64,000 nt of DNA from Mycolicibacterium madagascariense (lineage in GTDB: Bacteria > Actinomycetota > Actinomycetes > Mycobacteriales > Mycobacteriaceae), in contig NZ_AP022610.1 in the NCBI RefSeq assembly GCF_010729665.1, positions 1,550,001 through 1,614,000 of the forward strand, read 5' to 3'. The translations under genes were made by a program, and so were the position numbers. Under the pieces are notes generated by a model. That model was given only the letters and a program-made list of their open reading frames with translations, made no database searches and had not been told where the DNA came from. Shown in pieces: positions 29,828 through 41,118 of the stretch (positions within the stretch are counted from its first letter, which is position 1; the number at the start of each line of letters is the position of its first letter).

Positions 29828-31234
29828 ATGCGGCTAACTGCGGAGGGGGCCTGGGATGCCGGTGGCGTCTCACTCCTGACCGGATGGCTGCCGATCGCGC
29901 TGCAGCTGGTCGCGGCGGCGCTGCTGGTGATCGCCGTGGGATGGCGCACGCGGCGGTGGCGCCTGCTGGGGGTGCCCGTGGCGGCCGCGATCGGTGTGCT
30001 CGCCGCAGCAGCAACGTATGCGTACTTCGCGGTGACCCGCATCTCCGGGGACCGTTCCGCACCGGTCGCGTTCTGGGCGTGGACGGCGCTCAGCGGGTTC
30101 GCGATCGCCGTGCTCGTCCTCGGCTGGCGTCGCACCTCGTGGTGGCGCCGCACGGTCTCGGTGGTGTCGGTGCCCGCGGCGCTGCTGTGCGTCGCACTGG
30201 CGCTCAACGTCTGGACCGGCTACGTGCCCACGGTCCAGAGCGGCTGGGATCAGGTGACGGGCAAACCGCTGCCCGGCGAGGTCAGCCTGTCGGCCGCGAT
30301 GGCGATGCGGGCGCGCGGCCAGAAGCCGCCCGACGGCGGCGCCATCGTCAGGATCACCACGCCCGACACCGCGTCGGGGTTCTGGCACCGCGAAGAGCTG
30401 GTCTACCTGCCGCCGGCCTGGTTCACCGCCGATCCGTCGCCGGTCTTGCCCGCCGTGATGATGATCGGCGGTCAACTGGGGACGCCGGAGGACTGGTTCC
30501 GCTCGGGCGGGGCCAAGCAGGTCATCGACGACTTCGCCAAGGACCACTCCGGGTTCGCGCCGGTGTTCGTCTTCCCCGACGCGTCCGGGAGCTTCGCCAA
30601 CGACACCGAGTGCGTCAACGGGCCGCGCGGCCACGCCGCCGACCACCTGACGAAGGAGATCATCCCCACCGTGGTGTCGACGTTCGGCACCAGCCCGGAT
30701 CGCACCGGGTGGGGCATCGCCGGCTGGTCGATGGGCGGCACGTGCGCCATCACGCTGACGGCCCGCGACCCGCAACTGTTCAGCGCCTTCCTCGACATCG
30801 ACGGCGACGCCTTTCCCAACGCGGGCGAGTCGGAGCAGGACACGATCGACACGCTGTTCGGCGGCAACGCCGACGCCTTCCGGTCGTTCGATCCGGCCAT
30901 GGTGATGGCGGCACACGGGCCCTATCCGCCGACGGCGGGCTGGATCAACGTCTCCGACGACATCCCGACCATCTACCGCGCCGGGCAGAGCCACGGGGCC
31001 CGCGACCCGGGGCCGCGGCCGTATCCCAGCGATCGCCCGACCATCGCGAACTACCTGTGCGCCGTGGCAAGCAGCAACGGTATCGACTGCTCGGTGGTGA
31101 GCATCCCCAGCAATCACGACTGGCCGTCGGGCGGCCAGGCCCTGCGCCATGCCCTGCCGTGGCTGGCGGGCCGCCTCGGCACCCCCGACGTACCCCAGAT
31201 CCCGCTGCCGGGCGTGCCTCCGACCACCAGCTGA
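29828..31234 (+). CDS. Membrane-anchored alpha/beta-hydrolase esterase
   Basis: A protein of 468 residues with four N-terminal transmembrane helices (about 17-140) and an extracytoplasmic alpha/beta-hydrolase domain of the esterase-D/mycolyltransferase fold. The nucleophile elbow is GWSMGGTC; an acid and a His (SIPSNHDW) complete the triad. Such proteins hydrolyse or transfer acyl esters in the envelope; the substrate is unknown. ATG 29828 has GGTGG just upstream; GTG 29819 is an in-frame alternative. It lies 22 bases after lpqB and may share its transcript. Confidence 0.83.
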   Translation: MRLTAEGAWDAGGVSLLTGWLPIALQLVAAALLVIAVGWRTRRWRLLGVPVAAAIGVLAAAATYAYFAVTRISGDRSAPVAFWAWTALSGFAIAVLVLGWRRTSWWRRTVSVVSVPAALLCVALALNVWTGYVPTVQSGWDQVTGKPLPGEVSLSAAMAMRARGQKPPDGGAIVRITTPDTASGFWHREELVYLPPAWFTADPSPVLPAVMMIGGQLGTPEDWFRSGGAKQVIDDFAKDHSGFAPVFVFPDASGSFANDTECVNGPRGHAADHLTKEIIPTVVSTFGTSPDRTGWGIAGWSMGGTCAITLTARDPQLFSAFLDIDGDAFPNAGESEQDTIDTLFGGNADAFRSFDPAMVMAAHGPYPPTAGWINVSDDIPTIYRAGQSHGARDPGPRPYPSDRPTIANYLCAVASSNGIDCSVVSIPSNHDWPSGGQALRHALPWLAGRLGTPDVPQIPLPGVPPTTS

Positions 31235-31268
31235 CGGCCCTGTCGGTCGGTCGCGGCAGACTGCCCGC

Positions 31269-31895
31269 GTGCTGCTCGACCTCGTCCTGCCGCGCGAGTG
31301 CGGCGGCTGCGGTGCGCCCGCGACGCGGTGGTGTCCCACGTGCGCCTGCGCGCTGGCCGTCTCGTCGGATCACCCCGTGGTGATCACGCCGCGCCTGGAC
31401 CCCGGCGTCCCGGTGCTGTCCCTGGGCCGCTACGCCGGGCCGCGCCGTGCCGCGATCCTGGCGATGAAGGAGCACGGCCGCACCGATCTGATCGGGCCGC
31501 TGTCGGTGGCGGTCGGTGCGGCGGTCACCCGCCTGCTCGACTGGGGCATCGTCGAGGCGCCCCTGACGGTGGTGCCCGCGCCGACGAAGTGGACCTCGGC
31601 GCGGCGGCGCGGCGGAGATCCGGTCACCGCCATCGCGCGGGCCGCGGCGGGTGCGCACGTCGGCGTCGATCCCGCCCTGCGACTGCGGGCGTTCACCAGG
31701 GACTCGGTGGGGCTGACGCCGGATCAGCGCGTGCGCAACGTCGCGGGCCGGGTGCTGCTGCGCCACGCGGTGCCGGGGGAGGTGCTGCTGCTCGACGACG
31801 TCGTGACCACCGGCGCGACGGGCAGCGAAGCGGTACGCGTGCTGCAAACTGCCGGGAGCCGGGTTGCTGCGATGCTCGCCATCGCGCACGCCTGA
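31269..31895 (+). CDS. ComF-family phosphoribosyltransferase
   Basis: A 208-residue protein with a four-cysteine N-terminal zinc finger (RECGGCGAPATRWCPTC) and a type I phosphoribosyltransferase domain whose PRPP loop is VLLLDDVVTTGATG. In competent bacteria ComF acts in DNA uptake, but most actinobacterial members have no assigned task. The GTG at 31269 sets the Cys finger near the N-terminus as expected (VLLDLVLPREC). The next 290 bases (31896-32185) hold no recognisable gene. Confidence 0.85.
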   Translation: MLLDLVLPRECGGCGAPATRWCPTCACALAVSSDHPVVITPRLDPGVPVLSLGRYAGPRRAAILAMKEHGRTDLIGPLSVAVGAAVTRLLDWGIVEAPLTVVPAPTKWTSARRRGGDPVTAIARAAAGAHVGVDPALRLRAFTRDSVGLTPDQRVRNVAGRVLLRHAVPGEVLLLDDVVTTGATGSEAVRVLQTAGSRVAAMLAIAHA

Positions 31896-32004
31896 CGCGC
31901 CCCGACGGTGACGCCGGGGTCACGACGCCGCCTCGACCGGGAAAATCGTGCGCCGAATGGGTGGCACGGGCAGGTGAACACGGACTACCGTCAGGGCCAA
32001 CCAC

Positions 32005-32021
32005 CCGTGAATGACTCACGG
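32005..32021 (+). repeat. Inverted repeat upstream of hpf
   Basis: CCGTGA and TCACGG flank five bases, a perfect six-base inverted repeat 165 bases before the hpf start. It could be an operator or a small RNA hairpin; there is no evidence to choose. Confidence 0.35.
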
Positions 32022-32185
32022 CGGCGTCGAGAACACCGGCGCCACGTCGCCAGACGAGCGATAGGAGGTGAGCACTCGACACCTTGCGCCGCGGGCCGAC
32101 GACATCCGGGTGGCCTCGGCGTCTTCCATACCCGCTGCGCGCGCCTTCCGCGCGCTTCCCCGGTTCAAGCCGACGAGGAAACGAG

Positions 32186-32863
32186 ATGCCAAGTATGTCA
32201 ATGCAATCCGTGGACGCTACCCGTTCGACCGTGATGGACCAGCCCGACGAACCGCACGATGCGCCGAGGGCCGAGGTCGTCGTCAAGGGCCGCAACGTCG
32301 AAGTACCCGATCACTTCCGCACCTACGTTTCGGAGAAGCTGGCCCGTCTGGAGCGCTTCGACCGCACCATCTACCTGTTCGACGTCGAACTCGACCACGA
32401 ACGCAACCGCCGTCAGCGCAAGAACTGTCAGCACGTCGAGATCACCGCGCGCGGGAAGGGCCCCGTCGCACGCGGCGAGGCGTGTGCCGACAGTTTCTAC
32501 GCCGCGCTCGAGTCGGCGGTGAGCAAACTCGAGAACCGGCTGCGCCGCGCCAAGGACCGCCGCAAGATCCACTACGGCGACAAGACGCCCGTGTCGCTGG
32601 CCGAGGCCACCGCGATCACCCCGCCGTTCGACCCCGCGCCGACGCCCTCCGTCGAGGAGGCCGTGGCGCCCGAGGATCACGAACCGGGCCGCATCGTGCG
32701 CACCAAGGAGCACACCGCCACGCCGATGAAGGTCGACGACGCGCTCTACGAGATGGAACTGGTCGGTCACGACTTCTTCCTGTTCCACGACCAGGAGACC
32801 GACAAGCCCACCGTGGTCTACCGGCGCCACGCCTACGACTACGGGCTGATCCGGCTGGCCTGA
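32186..32863 (+). CDS. hpf: Ribosome hibernation promoting factor, long form
   Basis: Binds the 30S subunit and pairs ribosomes into inactive 100S particles in stationary phase. The 225-residue long form has the S30AE domain ([47 protein letters not shown]) at about 35-135, a linker, and the C-terminal dimerisation domain ([35 protein letters not shown]). ATG 32186 with GAGGAA upstream is chosen; a TTG at 32084 in the same frame follows a much stronger ribosome site but lies in a long non-conserved stretch. Confidence 0.92.
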   Translation: MPSMSMQSVDATRSTVMDQPDEPHDAPRAEVVVKGRNVEVPDHFRTYVSEKLARLERFDRTIYLFDVELDHERNRRQRKNCQHVEITARGKGPVARGEACADSFYAALESAVSKLENRLRRAKDRRKIHYGDKTPVSLAEATAITPPFDPAPTPSVEEAVAPEDHEPGRIVRTKEHTATPMKVDDALYEMELVGHDFFLFHDQETDKPTVVYRRHAYDYGLIRLA

Positions 32864-32877
32864 GCGGCTCGTCCGAC

Positions 32878-32930
32878 GTGACGGCCGGGCTGGCCCGTGC
32901 ACACTTCGACCTGGCCAGTCCGGCTGTCAC
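32878..32930 (+). terminator. Hairpin between hpf and secA
   Basis: Arms at 32878-32895 and 32913-32930 make an 18-pair RNA stem with only two G-U pairs and a 17-base loop, 15 bases after the hpf stop. A TACGAT -10-like element follows at 32932-32937, so the stem may end hpf transcripts just before the secA promoter or attenuate read-through. Confidence 0.6.
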
Positions 32931-32999
32931 CTACGATGGACCTCGTTTGAAGGGATTCTTAGGCCATCGAGGCCCCATCCAGGCTTAGGGGAAATTAGC

Positions 33000-35849
<2,850 letters not shown>

Positions 35850-35855
35850 TAGACC

Positions 35856-36440
35856 TCAGCCGATCTGGAGCGCGGTCACCTTCCACTGCCCCTCGAGCAG
35901 CTCGACGCGACCCGCGATGGCCCGTGTGCGCGGTCCGCGCGTGTAGGTCGCGAAGACCTCGGCGGCCCGCGTCTCGCCGTCGACGGTGTACGCGGGACGC
36001 AGCCGGATCCGCTGCAGGACCGCGGCGCCCGGCGGCGCATGGGCCACCATCGACGCGACCGCGTCGTAGAGGCCCGGTACCAGGAGCGGGCGCAGCTGTG
36101 CGACGGGTCGGCGCCGGTTGGTCACTTCAAGCACCCGGCGTAGCGCGGTGTCGGCGAAGACCGCCGCGGCGCGGGGGAGCGGCGGTTCGGCCCGGCGCGG
36201 GGTGGCCGCGGCGGGGGCCGGTCGCAGCGTCCGCACCGTGGGCCGTCGCATGGCGGCGGGGGACGGGGTCGGGCACGGTCCGTGCGCGGGCGCGCCCACC
36301 GGCGGCGGTTCGTAGTCGATGACCGGCGAGATGGAGGACGTGCGGTGGGCCGGGGGATGCGGTGGGGGCACGGGGTTCTCCAGCGGTTCGAGTCGGAGGG
36401 GGCGTCTGCTGGAGAGTGGCTGACCCATCGATGATCCCAC
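35856..36440 (-). CDS. DUF6459 family protein (Rv3235 type)
   Basis: A 194-residue protein whose first half (about 1-85) is Pro/Ala/Arg-rich and disordered; the second half is a compact domain (VFADTALRRVLEVTNRRRPVAQLRPLLVPGLYDAV, then YTRGPRTRAIAGRVELLEGQWKVTALQIG). This domain is found in actinobacterial secA neighbourhoods; it resembles SecA C-terminal or NTF2-like folds, but the function is unknown. It is convergent with secA with only six bases between stops. Confidence 0.8.
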   Translation of the reverse strand: MGSSMGQPLSSRRPLRLEPLENPVPPPHPPAHRTSSISPVIDYEPPPVGAPAHGPCPTPSPAAMRRPTVRTLRPAPAAATPRRAEPPLPRAAAVFADTALRRVLEVTNRRRPVAQLRPLLVPGLYDAVASMVAHAPPGAAVLQRIRLRPAYTVDGETRAAEVFATYTRGPRTRAIAGRVELLEGQWKVTALQIG

Positions 36441-36539
36441 GGTCGGCGGGTGAGCCTGAGCACCCGTAGTGCGGCGTCCCAGATTCGCCGGTTACCGTGA
36501 CGGAGTTCAGACGATGGGCGGGGAGGGGTTCGTGCTGTC

Positions 36540-37937
36540 ATGGTGACGAGACTGTCGGCGAGCGACGCCTCGTTCTACCAGCTGGAGAACACCTCGACGC
36601 CGATGTACGTGGGTTCGCTGGCGATCCTGCGCAGACCCCGCAGCGGCCTCAGTTATGAGACGTTGCTCGCCACCGTCGAGCAACGGTTGCCGCAGATTCC
36701 GCGATACCGGCAGAAGGTGCGCGAGGTGGCCCTCGGGTTGGCCCGGCCGGTGTGGATCGACGACCGCGAATTCGACATCACCTATCACATCCGCCGCTCG
36801 GCGTTGCCGTCTCCCGGCAGCGATGCCCAGTTGCACGATCTGGTCGCCCGGCTCGGCTCACGGCCACTGGACAAGTCCCGTCCGCTGTGGGAGATGTACC
36901 TCGTCGAGGGGCTGGCGAAGAACCGTCTCGCGATCTACACGAAGTCGCACCAGGCATTGGTCAACGGCATGTCGGCGTTGGAGATCGGGCACGTCATCGC
37001 CGATCGCACGCAGAAGTCACCGGAGTTCGGCGAGGACATCTGGATCCCCGCGCGCGAACCGAGCGACGCCCGCCTGGCGGTGGGCGCCCTCGGCGAGTTC
37101 GTCGCCCGGCCGGGGGGCCAGCTGGCGGCGGTCCGCGCGGCCGTCACCGAGACGGGCCAGCTCCTCGATGCCGGCCGCCGGTTCGCCGACGTCGTCAAGA
37201 CGTTGGCCAGGGGGACCGCTCCGAACAGTCCGCTCAACACGACCGTGTCGCGCAACCGGCGGTTCACGGTCGCCAGTCACCGGCTCGAGGACTACCGCGG
37301 GTTGCGGGCGCGCTATGACTGCGACGTCAACGACGTCATCCTGGCGGTGATCGCCGGGGCGCTGCGCAACTGGTTGCTGTCGCGCGGTGAGCCGGTCACG
37401 TCGACGTCGACGGTCCGGGCGATGGTGCCCATGTCGGTCTACCCGGAGGCCGAGCTCGACGTGACGGGGCCCGGCCAGGCGATCAGCGAGGTGTCGCCCT
37501 TCCTGGTGGATCTGCCGACGGGTGAGGGCAACGCGGTGGTGCGGCTCTCGCAAATCGCCCACGCCACCGAGTCCCATTCGACGGCGGCCAGCCTGGTCGA
37601 CGCGCGGACCATCGTCACGCTGTCGGGTTTCGCGCCACCGACGTTGCACGCCATGGGAACTCGGGTCGCCACCAGTTTCTCGGCCCGGCAGTTCAACCTG
37701 CTGATCACCAACGTGCCCGGCGCGCAGAAGCAGATGTACGTGGCGGGCACCAAGCTGTTGGAGACGTATTCGGTGCCGCCGCTGCTGAACAAGCAGGTGC
37801 TCGCGGTCGGGGTGACGTCCTACAACGGCATGCTGTACTTCGGCATCAACGCCGACCGCGACGCGATGAGCGACGTCGACATGCTGCCCACGCTGCTGCG
37901 CGAGTCGCTCGACGAGCTGCTCGAGGCCGCGCAGTAG
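36540..37937 (+). CDS. WS/DGAT-family acyltransferase-like protein with altered active site
   Basis: A 465-residue member of the wax ester synthase/diacylglycerol acyltransferase family (Tgs, Rv3234c/Rv3233c type). Family blocks are clear: RLSASDASFYQLENTSTPMYVG, PRYRQKV, PLDKSRPLWEMYLVEGL, NDVILAVIAGALRNWL, and the C-terminal NLLITNVPGAQ and GLTSYNG-like VGVTSYNGMLYFG. The catalytic HHxxxDG is HQALVNG at 137-143: the second His and the Asp are changed. It may be weakly active or a non-catalytic lipid-binding protein. It appears to be a single gene here. Confidence 0.85.
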   Translation: MVTRLSASDASFYQLENTSTPMYVGSLAILRRPRSGLSYETLLATVEQRLPQIPRYRQKVREVALGLARPVWIDDREFDITYHIRRSALPSPGSDAQLHDLVARLGSRPLDKSRPLWEMYLVEGLAKNRLAIYTKSHQALVNGMSALEIGHVIADRTQKSPEFGEDIWIPAREPSDARLAVGALGEFVARPGGQLAAVRAAVTETGQLLDAGRRFADVVKTLARGTAPNSPLNTTVSRNRRFTVASHRLEDYRGLRARYDCDVNDVILAVIAGALRNWLLSRGEPVTSTSTVRAMVPMSVYPEAELDVTGPGQAISEVSPFLVDLPTGEGNAVVRLSQIAHATESHSTAASLVDARTIVTLSGFAPPTLHAMGTRVATSFSARQFNLLITNVPGAQKQMYVAGTKLLETYSVPPLLNKQVLAVGVTSYNGMLYFGINADRDAMSDVDMLPTLLRESLDELLEAAQ

Positions 37938-37986
37938 CGTCGTCGCCGCTGCCACCGGTCCTTCGGCGACCAGTACCCTTCACCTG

Positions 37987-38517
37987 GTGCGTGTCTACAT
38001 CCCCGCGACTCTGGCCATGCTGCAGCGCCTGGTCGCCGATCAGTCATTGCACGCGCTGAGTGGGACGGCGTTCGCCGTGACGCCGACCCTGCGGGAGTCC
38101 TACGCCGAGGGCGACGACGACGAGCTATCCGAGGTCGCGCTGCGGGAGGCGGCGTTGGCGTCGCTGCGGCTGCTGGCCGCCGAGTCCGACGAGCAGGAGC
38201 GCAGCGACCGGGGAATCGAGTCCGGGGAGTTGCCGCTGCGTCGCGCGGTGCTCGTCGCCGACGTGGAGGGGGCGACGTCGAGGCCCGACCTCGACGACGC
38301 CGTGGTGCGGCTATCGGGCCCGATCGGGTTCGGCGACGTGGTCGCGGCCTACGTCGACAACGCCACCGCGGAGCCGGCCGTGGCGGCGGCGATGGACGTC
38401 GTCGACCTGGCCGACCTGGGCGACGAGGACGCCGAACTCACCGTCGGTGACGCCATGGATCACGACCTCGCCTGGTACGCCACCCAGGAACTGCCATTCC
38501 TGCTGGAGCTGCTGTGA
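37987..38517 (+). CDS. DUF6912 family protein (Rv3231c type)
   Basis: A 176-residue acidic protein of unknown function. It starts MRVYIPATLAMLQRLVADQSL, has a central GELPLRRAVLVADVEGA strand, and ends in an acidic region (DLGDEDAELTVGDAMDHDLAWYATQELPFLLELL). No catalytic motif is visible. The GTG start lies 49 bases after the WS/DGAT-like gene. It is followed by the operator-bearing promoter of the desaturase reductase. Confidence 0.82.
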   Translation: MRVYIPATLAMLQRLVADQSLHALSGTAFAVTPTLRESYAEGDDDELSEVALREAALASLRLLAAESDEQERSDRGIESGELPLRRAVLVADVEGATSRPDLDDAVVRLSGPIGFGDVVAAYVDNATAEPAVAAAMDVVDLADLGDEDAELTVGDAMDHDLAWYATQELPFLLELL

Positions 38518-38535
38518 CGGACTGGATACGGTCTC

Positions 38536-38559
38536 GTAAGTTACGGTACCGTAGGTTGA
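38536..38559 (+). promoter_or_regulatory. Operator 1, upstream of the desaturase reductase gene
   Basis: GTAAGTTACG, four bases, then CGTAGGTTGA; the core is the perfect 12-bp palindrome TACGGTACCGTA (38542-38553). It matches operator 2 at 39770-39793 at 18 of 24 positions with the same arm length and spacer, so both are probably bound by one repressor or activator. The regulator is not identified. Confidence 0.65.
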
Positions 38560-38622
38560 CTCCGCGGGTCCCAGATCTCGGCCCGGAGTACGGACATCGG
38601 GGCGAGGACGTCAGGAGCTGTC

Positions 38623-39756
38623 GTGGCCAAGAACGAGGTCAAGATTGCGGCGAACGTGGCTGACACCATCCGGCCCGCCGTCGCCAGCCGCAATCCCGGT
38701 TGGCAGGCGCTGCGCACGATCGCCGGCCGCATCACGACGCCCCTGCTGCCCGACGACTACCTCAAGCTGGCGAACCCGCTGTGGTCGGCGCGCGAACTGC
38801 GGGGCCGCGTGGTGGAGGTTCGCCGAGAGACGGTCGACTCCGCGACGCTGGTGATCAAGCCGGGGTGGGGTTTCCGCTTCGACTACGAGCCGGGTCAGTA
38901 CATCGGGATCGGCGTGCTGATGGACGGCCGGTGGCGATGGCGGTCCTACTCGCTGACCTCGGCTCCGATCACCGGGGGATCGCGCACCATCACCATCACG
39001 GTCAAGGCGATGCCGGAGGGCTTCCTGTCCAGCCATCTGGTCGGTGGCGTCACGCCGGGCACGATCGTGCGGCTGGCCGCGCCGCAGGGCAACTTCGTGA
39101 TGCCCGACCCGGCGCCGGCGTCGGTCCTGTTCCTCACCGCGGGATCGGGCATCACGCCGGTGATGTCGATGCTGCGCACGCTGGCCCGCCGCGATCAGAT
39201 CGGCGACGTGGTGCACGTCCACTCGGCGCCGACCGACTCCGACGTCATGTTCGCCGACGAGCTGTCCCGGTTGCACGAGGTCCATGACGGCTACCGGCTG
39301 ACCGTGCGGGCGACCCGGACCGAGGGCAGGCTCGACCTGTCCCAGCTCGATCAGACCGTGCCCGACTGGCGTGACCGTCAGACGTGGGCGTGCGGACCGG
39401 AGGGCATGCTCGACGACGCGCAGCGGCTGTGGTCGGCCTCGGGTCGGTCCGAGCGGTTGCACCTCGAGCGGTTCGCCGCGTCGCGTGCGGCCGCGCACGG
39501 CACCGGCGGCACGGTGACGTTCGAGCGCAGCGGCAGGAGCGCCACGGTGGACGCCGCCACGTCGCTGATGGATGCCGGCGAGCAGGCGGGGGTCCGGATG
39601 CCGTTCGGCTGCCGGATGGGCATCTGCCAGTCCTGCGTCGTCGGCCTGCTCGAAGGCCACGTCCGGGATCTGCGGACGGGTGTCGAACACGAGCCGGGGA
39701 GCCGGGTGCAGACGTGCGTTTCCGCAGCGTCCGGCGATTGCGTGCTCGATGTCTGA
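38623..39756 (+). CDS. Ferredoxin reductase partner of the stearoyl desaturase (Rv3230c type)
   Basis: A fused FAD/NAD(P)H oxidoreductase with a 2Fe-2S plant-type ferredoxin domain (377 residues). It passes electrons from NADPH to the di-iron desaturase DesA3. The FAD-binding motif is [11 protein letters not shown], the nucleotide site [12 protein letters not shown], and WACGPEGML follows. The C-terminal cluster ligands are Cys-RMGI-Cys-QS-Cys and a later Cys in VQTCVS. GTG start with AGGAG upstream. desA3 follows after 68 bases, each gene with its own operator. Confidence 0.93.
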   Translation: MAKNEVKIAANVADTIRPAVASRNPGWQALRTIAGRITTPLLPDDYLKLANPLWSARELRGRVVEVRRETVDSATLVIKPGWGFRFDYEPGQYIGIGVLMDGRWRWRSYSLTSAPITGGSRTITITVKAMPEGFLSSHLVGGVTPGTIVRLAAPQGNFVMPDPAPASVLFLTAGSGITPVMSMLRTLARRDQIGDVVHVHSAPTDSDVMFADELSRLHEVHDGYRLTVRATRTEGRLDLSQLDQTVPDWRDRQTWACGPEGMLDDAQRLWSASGRSERLHLERFAASRAAAHGTGGTVTFERSGRSATVDAATSLMDAGEQAGVRMPFGCRMGICQSCVVGLLEGHVRDLRTGVEHEPGSRVQTCVSAASGDCVLDV

Positions 39757-39769
39757 GGTTTACTGACTA

Positions 39770-39793
39770 GTAACCTACGGGAACGTAGGTTAC
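39770..39793 (+). promoter_or_regulatory. Operator 2, upstream of desA3
   Basis: A perfect inverted repeat, GTAACCTACG and CGTAGGTTAC, separated by GGAA, 31 bases before the desA3 start. A TAGAGT -10-like element (39796-39801) lies just beyond it. The size and symmetry fit a TetR-family dimer site. It matches operator 1 closely. Confidence 0.7.
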
Positions 39794-39824
39794 CGTAGAG
39801 TAATCAATGAAAGGAGGCTGACCG

Positions 39825-41048
39825 ATGGCAATCACAGACGTACCGGAATTCGCACATCTGACGGACGCGGACATCGAGAATCTGGGCAACGAACTCGATG
39901 CGATCCGCCTTGACATCGAAGACTCCCGCGGGGAACGCGACTCGAAGTACATCCGGCGCACCATCGCCGCCCAGCGCGCGCTCGAGGTGACGGGCCGACT
40001 TCTGCTGGCCGCCGGCTCCAAGCGCTCGGCGTGGTGGGCGGGGACGGTGTCCCTCGGCGTGGCCAAGATCATCGAGAACATGGAGATCGGCCACAACGTC
40101 ATGCACGGCCAGTGGGATTGGATGAACGATCCCGAGATTCACTCCTCGACGTGGGAGTGGGACATGAGTGGGTCGTCCAAGCACTGGCGGTTCACCCACA
40201 ACTTCATGCATCACAAGTACACCAACATCCTCGGGATGGACGACGACGTCGGCTACGGCGTCATCCGCGTCACCCGTGATGCGAAGTGGAAGCCGTTCAA
40301 CCTCTACGGCAACCTGCTCTTCAACACGCTCCTGGCGATCGGCTTCGAGTGGGGTGTCGGGCTGCAGCACCTGGAACTCGGCAAGATCGCCAAGGGCGGC
40401 GACGACCGCGCCTCGACGCTGATCCGCGTGCGGGAGTTCGGCGTCAAGGCGGGCCACCAGATCGTCAAGGACTACGTCGCCTACCCGGCGTTGACGTCGC
40501 TGTCGCCGGCGGCCACCTACGGGTCGACGCTGAAGGCCAATGCGATCGCGAACGTGATCCGCAACGTCTGGGCCAACGCGGTGATCTTCTGCGGGCACTT
40601 CCCCGACGGCGCGGAGAAGTTCACGAAGACCGACATGGTGGGCGAGACCAGGGGTCAGTGGTATCTGCGCCAGATGTTGGGGAGCGCGAACTTCGAGGCG
40701 GGCCCGGCGCTGCGCTTCATGAGCGGCAACCTGTGCCACCAGATCGAGCACCACCTGTACCCGGATCTGCCCAGCAACCGGTTGCACGAGATCGGTGTGC
40801 GCGTGCGGCAGATCTGCGACAAGTACGACCTGCCCTACACGACGGGCAATTTCGCGGTGCAGTACGGCAAGACGTGGCGGACCATCGCCAAGTTGTCGTT
40901 GCCGGACAAGTATCTAAAGGACACCCGCGACGATGCGCCGGAGACGCGCAGCGAGCGAATGTTCGACGGGCTCGAACCCGGTGAACGCCGCGGGCTGAAG
41001 TCCGCCATCGCGGCCGTCCGCGCCAAGCGTCGGACGCCACGCACCTAA
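39825..41048 (+). CDS. desA3: Stearoyl-CoA delta-9 desaturase DesA3
   Basis: Membrane di-iron desaturase that makes oleic acid from stearoyl-CoA. The 407-residue protein has the histidine boxes HNVMH (90-94), HNFMHH (125-130) and HQIEHHLYPDLPSNRLHEI, and hydrophobic segments between them. A full AAAGGAGG ribosome site sits seven bases before the ATG, so high expression is possible. It is controlled by the inverted repeat at 39770-39793 and served by the reductase upstream. The protein is the target of isoxyl in M. tuberculosis (recalled). Confidence 0.95.
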   Translation: MAITDVPEFAHLTDADIENLGNELDAIRLDIEDSRGERDSKYIRRTIAAQRALEVTGRLLLAAGSKRSAWWAGTVSLGVAKIIENMEIGHNVMHGQWDWMNDPEIHSSTWEWDMSGSSKHWRFTHNFMHHKYTNILGMDDDVGYGVIRVTRDAKWKPFNLYGNLLFNTLLAIGFEWGVGLQHLELGKIAKGGDDRASTLIRVREFGVKAGHQIVKDYVAYPALTSLSPAATYGSTLKANAIANVIRNVWANAVIFCGHFPDGAEKFTKTDMVGETRGQWYLRQMLGSANFEAGPALRFMSGNLCHQIEHHLYPDLPSNRLHEIGVRVRQICDKYDLPYTTGNFAVQYGKTWRTIAKLSLPDKYLKDTRDDAPETRSERMFDGLEPGERRGLKSAIAAVRAKRRTPRT

Positions 41049-41053
41049 GCCGC

Positions 41054-41109
41054 CGAAACTGCGGGGAGATCACGGTTCCAGACGAATCCGTGATCTCCCC
41101 GCAGTTTCG
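41054..41109. terminator. Perfect 22-bp hairpin between desA3 and the aldo/keto reductase gene
   Basis: Arms at 41054-41075 and 41088-41109 are exact inverse complements round a 12-base loop. It lies between two convergent genes (stops at 41048 and 41119), so it can terminate both. There is no U-tract. Its length and exactness are unusual and could also mark a dispersed repeat element. Confidence 0.7.
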
Positions 41110-41118
41110 CGGTCGGGG

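Noticed and set aside
27937..30207. Long antisense open frame over lpqB and the esterase
   Set aside because: Shadow of lpqB; no ribosome site or recognisable domain.
32068..32988. Overlapping frame starting at the GTG after AGGAGG upstream of hpf
   Set aside because: The GTG overlaps the ribosome site, leaving no spacer, and the product is the hpf gene in another frame.
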